From: Gemmatimonadota bacterium
Lineage (GTDB): Bacteria > Latescibacterota > UBA2968 > UBA8231
Length of the DNA stretch: 64,000 nt
Assembly (NCBI GenBank): GCA_018660835.1
Contig: JABJJN010000008.1
Location: 172,977 to 236,976, forward strand
Direction of reading: 5' to 3'
Shown here piece by piece: positions 8,253-16,447 of the stretch. A model generated the notes under the pieces. It made no database searches, was not told where the DNA came from, and saw only the letters and a program-made list of their open reading frames with translations. Both the position numbers and the translations under genes were made by a program. How positions within the stretch are numbered: position 1 is the stretch's first letter; every line of letters begins with the position of its first letter.

Positions 8253-10058
8253 TCAGAACCTGAGAATGATGAAACACAGAGCCATGACCACAGTCGGCAG
8301 TGCTGCCCCGGCGAGAAGACCTGCGGGCGAGATCCCATGGGGGAAATACCTCTTGAGGATGGATTGGCCCGCCGGGTTGGGGGCATTGGCGATGACCGTA
8401 AGGCCACCCCCTGTGACGGCACCAGCGACGACGGCATACTTGAGCGTGTCGGTAAAGCCAGGCACGAGTGTGCTCAGATAGGTAATGGCGGCATTGTCAT
8501 TGAATGCGGTCAGCACCGTCGCTCCAAGCAGGAGGGGGATTTCTCCAAGAGATCCGAGAACAGGGGCGATCCACCATCCCTGTACCCCACCGTGCATGAC
8601 CAGCCCCGCGAGGAAAAATCCAACCAGCAGTGGCGGCTTGAGATCTAGTCGGTTCTGATACGGTGAGGTCGCTTGTGCGAAGCCCAGATAGAACAGAAAG
8701 CCGCCAATGAATAGGGCCGGGTAGTGGGCATTGAATACGGTCCATGCCATGAACAGGATATGGATCAGGATCATCCACCCAGGAACGAAAGCCTCACGTT
8801 GATCCCAGTTCGGATCTCGGTACGGTGGCCGCTGATCGTGAGACAGCAACCCCGGAAGGGATTTGCGCATGGTGGCCATGCGGATCTCCTCGAAGCGTTG
8901 CTCAAAGGCCTCGTCAAGCAAGGCGCGATCAATCTCATGATGGTGCTCTTCTTGCAGCGCATCCACGTTCTCGAGGATCTGCGTATGCAGTTGTGTCTTG
9001 ATCTCGGCACACCTGGCGTCGAAAGAGGCATTGAAGCCCAACTGCTCCCCGACACTCGCCTCCAGCGCTTCGAACTCGCGTTCGAGATCGGCGCGCTTCA
9101 CATAGCGTGACTGCAGCTCCCGCTTCATGCGGACAACGGCGTATTTGACCTGCAGTTCATCCATTTCACTACGGAAGCGCAGGAAGTAGATCCCATTGGC
9201 AATGAGAATACCGATGACGGCCTTCCAACCGAAGGAGGTCAGCATGTGCACCAGACCCCAATCCCAGGGGCCGGCGACCATCAGTACGGGCGGTGCCGCA
9301 AAGTGGGTCAATGTTCCGCCGACGGAAATATTGACGAACAACAGACCCAGTGTGGCGTATTTGAAGCGATTGCTGGGTGCCAGCGCGTAGAATTTCTCTC
9401 CCAACAGTAGGGCCGAGATGGTCATCGCTGCGGGTTCGGTGATGAAGGAACCCAGAATCGGGCCCACCGTCAGAATCGTCAGCCACCACGCGGCCAGCAT
9501 TCCACCAAATAGGTTGGCCACCTTCCACATCAACAGCTCTGCCGCCTTCAGCATCGGGCGCGTGGCAGCCAAGATCATGATGACACCAACAAACATCGGC
9601 TCCGTGTAGTTGACCGTCGTCAGATACCCAATCGCCGTGTGCCAGTCATAGAAGCCGATGATGGCACCAACCAGAGCGATCGCCCAGATCCCAAACACCG
9701 CCTCCACTTCACCGAGGAAGTGGAAGACACCGGAGCCGAAATGCACAGAACCCTTCGGTTGCTCTCCCGATGCAATACGTGCTGCATGTTCATGCTCCCA
9801 TCGATGGGAGATCTCCATCAGCCGACTTGTGAGAAACGTGTGGATGATGGCGCAGAGAAAGATGATCGTCGCTGCCAGATTAAAAGGCTCTGCCTCGACC
9901 CGGTGGATGAGAACATCGACGATGCTGTCGAGATGGCCGTCAGCATAAGATTCCAGGACGGGCGGAAACTCGACACTGGATGTGTGACCTCCGGAGGCGG
10001 CGGAAGCCATTGTTGCTGACAGGGATAGAAGTATGATCAGGCACGCAACGCGTGTCAT
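8253..10058 (-). CDS. Putative Na+/H+ antiporter (Na_H_antiport_3 type)
   Basis: About 601 residues. A cleavable signal-like N terminus is followed by many hydrophobic segments, a charged, coiled-coil-prone insert at roughly 300-400, then more membrane segments. FNDNAAITYLSTL and ANAPNPAGQ near the C terminus are characteristic of this putative sodium/proton antiporter family. ATG at 10058 is chosen over the in-frame TTG at 10064 because GAGGG lies about eight bases before the ATG. It is convergent with the amidohydrolase, only six bases apart, with no visible terminator between them. Role: ion and pH homeostasis in the inner membrane. Confidence 0.85.
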   Translation of the reverse strand: MTRVACLIILLSLSATMASAASGGHTSSVEFPPVLESYADGHLDSIVDVLIHRVEAEPFNLAATIIFLCAIIHTFLTSRLMEISHRWEHEHAARIASGEQPKGSVHFGSGVFHFLGEVEAVFGIWAIALVGAIIGFYDWHTAIGYLTTVNYTEPMFVGVIMILAATRPMLKAAELLMWKVANLFGGMLAAWWLTILTVGPILGSFITEPAAMTISALLLGEKFYALAPSNRFKYATLGLLFVNISVGGTLTHFAAPPVLMVAGPWDWGLVHMLTSFGWKAVIGILIANGIYFLRFRSEMDELQVKYAVVRMKRELQSRYVKRADLEREFEALEASVGEQLGFNASFDARCAEIKTQLHTQILENVDALQEEHHHEIDRALLDEAFEQRFEEIRMATMRKSLPGLLSHDQRPPYRDPNWDQREAFVPGWMILIHILFMAWTVFNAHYPALFIGGFLFYLGFAQATSPYQNRLDLKPPLLVGFFLAGLVMHGGVQGWWIAPVLGSLGEIPLLLGATVLTAFNDNAAITYLSTLVPGFTDTLKYAVVAGAVTGGGLTVIANAPNPAGQSILKRYFPHGISPAGLLAGAALPTVVMALCFIILRF

Positions 10059-10142
10059 CGACAAGACCCTCGGTGTTCGGTTTTTTGGAGGAAGACGCGG
10101 CCCTAAATATGGGCATTCACGAAGTTCGCCGCACGGTGGTGA

Positions 10143-12011
10143 TTATTGAGTTCCGTAGAGGTCATCCAGAGGACGGCCAGCCATCTCCCGTGGCAACAAA
10201 TTGTCCAGCCACTCCACCGACCGACCATCATGCGTCTGGCCTCGATAGGCCAGCAGATCATCGTCGTATTGCAAGCCGTTGTCGAAAGTCGCTCCCGACA
10301 GGTTGCGGGTTTGACCACCCCCATTGAGCGCGAAGGGGACCAGATGATGGCGGAAGTTACCGGTCCGTGACGATCCGTCGGCATCGGACGAGGCGCCTTC
10401 TAGGTGCTGGTCAATGTTGCGCGTCATTCCCGGCTCGAAGAAGTAACGATTCCGACAGTCGGGATGAGCCCCGTAGTTGCCTGCCAGATACTCGGACATG
10501 GGTTGCTTGCCCATCACCTTCGCCTCCAGCAGGTCCACGGTGAGATTCATCAGTCCCACCAACCCTGTATGACTCCAGTGATCCTCACCCCCCCGATTCG
10601 CCTGCTCGAGCGTATTCAGACTGATCAGATGGTCCGTGTAAAAGCCGGCAGGAACGTGGTCGTTCTTCTCCGCCAGCTTCGCCATGTCGAACAACACGCG
10701 GCCAAACAGCGGTGTGTGCGGTCCATCGGACAACCCATAGACGAAGACGAAGGGCTTCCACACGCGCCCCGTGTCGAGATGGTGCTTCGCCAAGCGCAGG
10801 AATTGCCGTGGATCGGACGCCTGCCTCTGCCCACCCATCAACTCGGTGATCTTCGCATTGATCGCCGCAATATCCGCCGGTTGAAATGAGTGTCGTCCGT
10901 CGAAGGCCTTCGCATACCGACCGAGCAACTGGCTACCGAATTCGACGCCGGCATTGCCATAGGGATCGCTGCCACTACCATGCCAAGGACTCAGGGCGTT
11001 GACCACGGCAAGCATCCCTCTATTGGGATCCGGATCTGGCACCAACCGTTCGTCGCCAGGTCCGTGCGCGTGTGCCCGAAAACCAAGAAGGGCCGCACAG
11101 GCTGTCACTGTGGCGCGGTCGTCACCAAGGGTAGGGCGCAATGCCTCTAATGCCTGTCTTACCCAGAGCGCATCCGTGCCGCCGAAGTAGGTCAGCGTCG
11201 AGGAGATGGGCCCCGATGTGTAGGCGCCATCGAAAAGGTCTGCCTGGCTCGCTGACTGCATGACGGCCAATACCGGTGGGCCACCTGCTGAAGAGCCTGT
11301 AAGAAATCGATAGCGACGTTCATGCTTGCCGCGATTCGCGGCGACCGCCGCAAAGGGATGGATCTCGTCCAACTTGTGGGCCGCGGTGACGATGGTTTTC
11401 TCTGAAAATTCCGTATAGAGAACTTGATAGCCTCTGGGTGGCAGCGCGTACATGATCGCATACCCGCGGCGCAGCCAATGGAAACCCTCAAATGTGTCAG
11501 GCGTACGCACGACGTTGCCCCCTTCGTCGACGCCGACGCTGCGATCCACCGTGTCCGCATCCCACTGCGGCACAGGCCCCATCAGGTGGGACGGCACGAT
11601 CTGTTCCGACATGGCGACACCATTTTCACCACCCCAGGCAGGGTAGATCGAAACAAGGACACTACCATTCCACCCCTGCACGTCACCGGCATCGGCAAAG
11701 GAACCGGTCCCCGACGGGTCTGGAATCAGCAACCGATACATGCCGAGGCGGTTCGGATCCCCCACATCCAAACTTCCCCACTCCTCCGCATAGGGCATCC
11801 TCTGCCCATGGATATTCTGTACTACTTGGTAGCTGTGCTCCGCTTGCAGCTTACGTACCGGTATCCATTCCCCCGAGGCCGCGTCGCGCGTGCCAATCGG
11901 GCACCCTTCCTCGGGCGAGCCCGTCGGAATCATTTCCGCTGTGCGACCATCCGAGGCGGGCCACAATGGTTGCCGCAGACATTGATTGAACGGTTGAAAG
12001 TGCTCACTCAT
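10143..12011 (-). CDS. Alpha/beta-hydrolase-like protein with GSSAGG nucleophile motif
   Basis: About 622 residues. GSSAGG (239-244) looks like the nucleophile elbow of a serine hydrolase, and a late DHWSHTGL could supply the histidine. No signal peptide is seen. Overall it resembles large tannase-like or oligomer-hydrolase proteins, but I do not recognise the exact family. ATG at 12011 (MSEHF) is chosen because it overlaps the stop of the GNAT gene as ATGA; a longer frame to 12089 would run inside that gene. It is the last gene of a barrel/GNAT/hydrolase operon. Esterase is inferred from the motif only. Confidence 0.65.
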   Translation of the reverse strand: MSEHFQPFNQCLRQPLWPASDGRTAEMIPTGSPEEGCPIGTRDAASGEWIPVRKLQAEHSYQVVQNIHGQRMPYAEEWGSLDVGDPNRLGMYRLLIPDPSGTGSFADAGDVQGWNGSVLVSIYPAWGGENGVAMSEQIVPSHLMGPVPQWDADTVDRSVGVDEGGNVVRTPDTFEGFHWLRRGYAIMYALPPRGYQVLYTEFSEKTIVTAAHKLDEIHPFAAVAANRGKHERRYRFLTGSSAGGPPVLAVMQSASQADLFDGAYTSGPISSTLTYFGGTDALWVRQALEALRPTLGDDRATVTACAALLGFRAHAHGPGDERLVPDPDPNRGMLAVVNALSPWHGSGSDPYGNAGVEFGSQLLGRYAKAFDGRHSFQPADIAAINAKITELMGGQRQASDPRQFLRLAKHHLDTGRVWKPFVFVYGLSDGPHTPLFGRVLFDMAKLAEKNDHVPAGFYTDHLISLNTLEQANRGGEDHWSHTGLVGLMNLTVDLLEAKVMGKQPMSEYLAGNYGAHPDCRNRYFFEPGMTRNIDQHLEGASSDADGSSRTGNFRHHLVPFALNGGGQTRNLSGATFDNGLQYDDDLLAYRGQTHDGRSVEWLDNLLPREMAGRPLDDLYGTQ

Positions 12012-12493
12012 GAGTTCTCCAGAACGGATTGATCGCCAAACGTAGCACCCTCCGCAGGCCGCCAGTGATATTCCACGTCGGGCACACACTCCGGCGCAGG
12101 ACTGATACCGAACTTCACGGCGAGAAAGCCGAATTTCTCGTAGAAGCTGCGTGCCCGTTGATTTTGTTGGTGTGTGTGCAGCTCAAGGCCCTGTGGAGCG
12201 AGACGCTTCGCCTGCGCCAGCAGCGCCGTTCCAACCCCAAGTCTTTGGTAGTCAGGGTGAACATAAAGCCGGTCAATGTAGGATCCCTTGAGCGCCACGA
12301 ATCCACGTAGACCCTGTGTAGACTCCTCGATCCATATCTCACAGCTGGCGTGTATGACACCAAGAAAGATGTCGAGGGCCTTGGACTCTGTGAGCTGCTG
12401 AAACGACGGTAGGTAGTCGTATTCGTCGAGGCCGGACCGATGCCATATACGCGCAGCCTCCAGCGCATCATTTTCGTCGAAGAGGCGAATCAC
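12008..12493 (-). CDS. GNAT-family N-acetyltransferase
   Basis: A 161-residue single-domain protein. The acetyl-CoA pyrophosphate-binding motif is YQRLGVGTA (82-90), preceded by the beta strand IDRLYVHP and followed by the usual FYEKFGF near the C terminus. It starts with GTG directly after the stop of the outer-membrane barrel gene (TAGGTG, no spacer) and overlaps the next gene by four bases, so the three form one transcript. The substrate (amino group of a small molecule or protein) is not predictable. Confidence 0.88.
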   Translation of the reverse strand: MIRLFDENDALEAARIWHRSGLDEYDYLPSFQQLTESKALDIFLGVIHASCEIWIEESTQGLRGFVALKGSYIDRLYVHPDYQRLGVGTALLAQAKRLAPQGLELHTHQQNQRARSFYEKFGFLAVKFGISPAPECVPDVEYHWRPAEGATFGDQSVLENS

Positions 12494-13777
12494 CTAGAAG
12501 AGATTTCCGAAGGAGAGCAGCACGACATTGCCCTCTGCTGAGGCAGCAAAATCGGCACGAAGACTCAGTTGTGAATTCCAGGTCACTCGGCAGCCAAAAC
12601 CACCACTCCCATGCAGCTCCGCCGGGTCCAGAACCTTCCCAACACTCGGGGCCACGCGGCCTGCATCGCCAAAAAGCATACCAAGCGTCTCGAAGTAGTG
12701 TCCCCGCCAGCGCACACTCTTGAACGTGCGCCGCAGCTCGGCCGAATAGAGCATCTTCTTCTTGTCCGCGAAGCGTCGCGTCTTGAAGCCGCGCATAAAG
12801 GAGCCTCCCCCAACTTCGACACCACGAATTGATCCTCCCACCTCCGTCAGTTCGTAGAAGGGCGCATCGTCACCGAGACTCTCGAAAACAACGCGGGTAA
12901 CCAGGACATTAGGGCTCGTGGGCGCCAGAAAAGACGGACGCCAGTAGTGCGTGTTGATGAGCGTGATGCGCCGGTAACCGTAGTCCGCGCCCAACAGCGA
13001 GCCACCCAGTTGCAAGGAGGCTTCACTCAGCAGCCCGGCCGTTGGTAACTCCTGGTCATTACGAGAGTCAAACATCAGTCCCACAACGATGAAATTTGCC
13101 CAGCCGCCACCGCGTCCACGCACCTCCCCCTCCCGCAGATTGAACACGTAGGAGGCATCCGCCTTCACTTCGTCGATCCGACTGGGAACACCGCGATTGA
13201 AGCGCAATCCTGAGAAAATGATCATCGGCTCCAACTCAGCATACTCGAGATCGAAGGCCGACTGTTGCTGCTCTAGCAGGTAGCGGTAGTAATCGGATTC
13301 CTCTTCGGTCTTTTGCTTGTCGATCTTGGTATCGTTGCCAATGCCAAAGAAATTGGCACCACGATTCTTGAGATCACGCGTCAGGAGCCTCGCATTGACG
13401 GGGAGTCCGAAAGGGGTAGGGAACTCCAGACGCATATGGTGGTTGCGCTTGCCCTTCGTCGTCAGATACCACTGGAAATTTGCGCGGTAGACATAAGGCT
13501 CGCGACCGTAGTTGGCCACCTCAAGCCAGCCACCATAGTGCAATCCACTGGATGGCGTGAAGAATGTGATGGGGAGCGCCGTGGCGCCATACGGGACACC
13601 ATCAAGGTCGAAGGTACGCCGCCGACTGAGACGTTCGTAGCCCTGCTTGGCCCGGTTGCGTGCATCTCGTGCTGCCTGTTCTAGACTCTCTGTTTTGTCT
13701 TCAGCCAATAGAGGGGCCGGCAGGTTCGGCAGTAGCACACTGACGATCAACAGAAGCAGGTAGTAGGCAGATCGCAC
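12494..13777 (-). CDS. Outer-membrane beta-barrel protein, Omp85/D15 surface-antigen type
   Basis: A 427-residue protein with a signal peptide (hydrophobic run at about 5-25), no obvious POTRA domain, and a barrel of alternating strands ending in a C-terminal Phe. FMRGFKTRRF matches the conserved RGF/RGY strand of Omp85-superfamily barrels. GTG at 13777 has GGGAG about eight bases upstream. It is much shorter than BamA, so it is probably a barrel-only relative involved in secretion, lipid anchoring or lipase-like display. The operon with GNAT and a hydrolase offers no specific clue. Confidence 0.82.
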   Translation of the reverse strand: MRSAYYLLLLIVSVLLPNLPAPLLAEDKTESLEQAARDARNRAKQGYERLSRRRTFDLDGVPYGATALPITFFTPSSGLHYGGWLEVANYGREPYVYRANFQWYLTTKGKRNHHMRLEFPTPFGLPVNARLLTRDLKNRGANFFGIGNDTKIDKQKTEEESDYYRYLLEQQQSAFDLEYAELEPMIIFSGLRFNRGVPSRIDEVKADASYVFNLREGEVRGRGGGWANFIVVGLMFDSRNDQELPTAGLLSEASLQLGGSLLGADYGYRRITLINTHYWRPSFLAPTSPNVLVTRVVFESLGDDAPFYELTEVGGSIRGVEVGGGSFMRGFKTRRFADKKKMLYSAELRRTFKSVRWRGHYFETLGMLFGDAGRVAPSVGKVLDPAELHGSGGFGCRVTWNSQLSLRADFAASAEGNVVLLSFGNLF

Positions 13778-13919
13778 GCGTCAGTCTCCCGCAGGGCCTG
13801 GATGACCCGAATGGAGCGGTTCTAGAGTCTCGGTATCTGAGAACGGTAGAGGCTCACGCTGCACTCAGGCAAGCGCGCCAACCAGTCGACGCTGTGGCGA
13901 GGCGCACAACCGCAGTATG

Positions 13920-14840
13920 TCAGGCGGATCGTCGCGCTGCGCCAGGGCCCTCGCCAAAGTAGCGTTTGAAGGCCTTTGCGAAGGCGTACTCAGATTGATA
14001 ACCCACCTCGGCAGCGATCTGAGCCGTACTCAGTGTGATATTCTGCAGCAAGCGGCGAGCAGCCAGCATACGCCAACTCCACAGATAACGGGCCGGACTT
14101 TCACCGACGAGCTCGCGAAAACGAGCGGCGAAGACCGCGCGAGACAGACCGGCCACCTGGGCCAACTCCTCGATCGACCACGAGCGCTCCGGTTGCAGAT
14201 GAATCCGACTCAGACTCTGGCCAATCTGCGGATGCGCAATGGCAGCCAGGAAACCCTTCGCCGGCGGCGAATCACGCAGATGCAGTCTCAGGGTCTGGAT
14301 CAGCAGGGCCTCCGCGAGTCGATCGACAACAACGGCGGCACCTTGCTGTTGGGACTGCGACTCAGCCGCCGCCAGCTGTGCCGCCGTCGCCAACCAGGAC
14401 GTCTGCTCTTCCTCTGCCGTGGGCACGACGAGTACGATGGGAAGTGTGGTAAAGAGCGGGTGCGAGACGGTCTGATCCACATCGAAGTGTCCACAAACAA
14501 GGCGTGTCGATTCGCCCTCGCCGCCATAGGCAGCTTCCCCATCGGGACCCCGTCGAGGTTCGCCGAGCAACTGACCCGCAGGCACCGCGAGTGTGTCGGT
14601 GGAAGAGACGAGTTCGTGAGCATTGCCGTGTGGCAGGAGTGCGATGTCCCCACCTGTCAGCCGCGTCGCCGGCAGACCCGGGCCCCGTAGCCAGCACTCG
14701 CCTGAAGCGATGACGTGGAATGCCGCCACATTGTTCGCCGGGACGGCCATCCCCCAGGGTGCCCGGAAGTCCGACTGGAAATAGACAGTGCCACGCAGAC
14801 GCAGAGCTTCCAGGGCGGAGGCGAGGACATCGAGACTCAT
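13920..14840 (-). CDS. AraC-family transcriptional regulator with cupin-like sensor
   Basis: About 306 residues from ATG at 14840 (MSLDVLAS), which lies seven bases after the YHS stop and has GAGGG just upstream. The N-terminal half resembles the cupin-type ligand domain of AraC regulators (LTGGDIALLPHGNAHEL). The last 100 residues contain the double helix-turn-helix with the typical QIAAEVGYQSEYAFAKAFKRYFG. It probably binds DNA and controls the neighbouring YHS gene or a nearby unit; the effector is unknown. Confidence 0.88.
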   Translation of the reverse strand: MSLDVLASALEALRLRGTVYFQSDFRAPWGMAVPANNVAAFHVIASGECWLRGPGLPATRLTGGDIALLPHGNAHELVSSTDTLAVPAGQLLGEPRRGPDGEAAYGGEGESTRLVCGHFDVDQTVSHPLFTTLPIVLVVPTAEEEQTSWLATAAQLAAAESQSQQQGAAVVVDRLAEALLIQTLRLHLRDSPPAKGFLAAIAHPQIGQSLSRIHLQPERSWSIEELAQVAGLSRAVFAARFRELVGESPARYLWSWRMLAARRLLQNITLSTAQIAAEVGYQSEYAFAKAFKRYFGEGPGAARRSA

Positions 14841-14847
14841 CGGCCCT

Positions 14848-15312
14848 CTACTCCAGTGATGTCCATGAAGTGACGGCGACTTCGTGCAGATGTTGCTCAT
14901 TGGCATTCCACATGATCTTCGTATTCACCGCTTGTCCCTGGTACAGGTCATTGAAGAAAACGAGGAGTTGCCCATTGTAGATCTTGAACGTGCGCGGATC
15001 GGCTGAAACCTTCGCCTTGTTCGTGGCAACACCAAAAGCGCAGTAGCCATGGTAGGCCGGAGCGTAGAGGGCTGGATCAGCGTGGAAGAGATCTCGATTC
15101 GCCGCAGATGAGAAGTAGAATGTGACACCGTCGTGCGTCGCGCCGAATTTTGCCTGACCTTGGACGGCCCGGTCTTGCGTATGGTAGGCGACCACATCAT
15201 ATCCATCGAGCACGACTCCATCTGCATTGGTATGCCAACTGTTGGGCGTAGCACTGGCCATCATCGACGTCGCCATGAGTAGAAACAAGATCATGAGGTA
15301 GCGGCCAGACAT
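14848..15312 (-). CDS. Exported YHS-domain protein
   Basis: A 154-residue protein with an N-terminal signal peptide (hydrophobic run ending near SATPN). It contains one YHS domain: GYDVVAYHT, FYFSSAANRDLF, YAPAYHGYCAFGVA, then KVSADP. These domains are found in copper- or heavy-metal-handling proteins, and the Cys/His residues may bind metal. AGGAG lies seven bases before the ATG. The following AraC gene starts seven bases after the stop, so the two are probably co-transcribed. Likely periplasmic. Confidence 0.85.
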   Translation of the reverse strand: MSGRYLMILFLLMATSMMASATPNSWHTNADGVVLDGYDVVAYHTQDRAVQGQAKFGATHDGVTFYFSSAANRDLFHADPALYAPAYHGYCAFGVATNKAKVSADPRTFKIYNGQLLVFFNDLYQGQAVNTKIMWNANEQHLHEVAVTSWTSLE

Positions 15313-15520
15313 ACTGTGGACTCCTGACTTAGGGTGGCGAAGTGAAATCGATCACTGCACCACCAAATCTCTCTAGCAGACAGATGCAGAAACATGCTCC
15401 GGCGTCGCATTCTGATGTCCGATTGGCTTAAAGTTTACAAGAATTGGAGCCTTGTCACTGAACTTGCCGCATCCAGCCCGCGCGATACGACGTGGGGCAC
15501 CATATAGGAAGCCGAACGAC

Positions 15521-16357
15521 ATGAATGACACACCTAAGCACAGCATCAGATATCAGATATTGAACAAGCATCAAAAGGATGGTGTCGAGAATTTTCGCGA
15601 TATCGACGTAGACGCGACGACTGAGGAACTTGAGCAACTGGACCGGGATGGGTATCTGGTTCGCGAGGCCCTTTTCGACGCCGACCATCTGTTGCGACTC
15701 AGAGCCTCCACGGACAGACTGTTCGGCGATGAGGTGGACCTGTCCAAGAGGAAGACCGCCGAACGATCATGGGGCTCGATCTTGCGTTATCTGGAGGACA
15801 AGGATCCGGTCTTCCTGGACTTGATCCAATACGAGCCCATCCTGTCCATCGCACGAGCCATGATGGGACCCATGCTGCGCCTACGAGGACTGAGTGCCCG
15901 AATCAGCTGGCCTGGCGAGGAAATTCAATCCGCCCCTTATCATCAGCATCTTCGCGTCAACACGATTCCGCGCCCGCCATGGTTCAGCGCACCCCACGGG
16001 CTCGATGCCCTGATTTATCTCGATGATCTCAACGATGACACGGGCCCGGTTTGTGTGGTCCCCGGTTCACATAAGTGGGTGGATCGCGAACCACCGTATC
16101 AGCAATTCGACCCGGTGGAGAGCGAACAGATCGTGCGTGTTGCCGCAGGGAGCGTCGTCATGATGCACTCAAATGTTTGGCATCGAACGGGCCCGACCCT
16201 CAGCGCCAATCGCAGAATGCTCATCCTCAGTTACACGCCATGTTGGCTAAGACGCTCGCCATACGGATCTCCACCGGAGAACGGTCTGACCGCTTCGCTG
16301 CTGGATGATGCGGATGAGGGCCTGCGAGAATTATTGGGCGTGGCAGGACACAGCTGA
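15521..16357 (+). CDS. Phytanoyl-CoA dioxygenase (PhyH)-family protein with altered iron motif
   Basis: A 278-residue protein from ATG at 15521 (AGGAAG nine bases upstream). It has the PhyH double-stranded beta-helix pattern: ALIYLDDLNDDTGPV, VVPGSHKW, and a distal His in VWHRTGPT followed by an Arg. The first iron motif, HxD in the family, appears as HQH at 141-143, so the carboxylate ligand is missing. This may mean a variant iron site, a halogenase-like open site, or loss of activity. It stands alone between the YHS gene and a two-component system. Confidence 0.82.
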   Translation: MNDTPKHSIRYQILNKHQKDGVENFRDIDVDATTEELEQLDRDGYLVREALFDADHLLRLRASTDRLFGDEVDLSKRKTAERSWGSILRYLEDKDPVFLDLIQYEPILSIARAMMGPMLRLRGLSARISWPGEEIQSAPYHQHLRVNTIPRPPWFSAPHGLDALIYLDDLNDDTGPVCVVPGSHKWVDREPPYQQFDPVESEQIVRVAAGSVVMMHSNVWHRTGPTLSANRRMLILSYTPCWLRRSPYGSPPENGLTASLLDDADEGLRELLGVAGHS

Positions 16358-16387
16358 CACGGATTCTGGCCGCATTCTTACCACATC

Positions 16388-16405
16388 ATGACAGGATCGT
16401 GACAC
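16388..16405 (-). promoter_or_regulatory. Pho-box-like direct repeat upstream of the two-component pair
   Basis: Read on the minus strand, two TGTCA cores start 11 bases apart (GTGTCAC, GATC, CTGTCAT), which closely fits the CTGTCAT-N4-CTGTCAT Pho-box layout. It lies 43 bases before a sensor-kinase/PhoB-like regulator operon, although its orientation is opposite to that operon. A possible -10, TATGTT, lies at 16424-16429. It could be an autoregulatory site; a chance match cannot be excluded. Confidence 0.4.
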
Positions 16406-16447
16406 TCTCTGGGGCTGATCTGCTATGTTTCGGATCAGGAATAGAAC

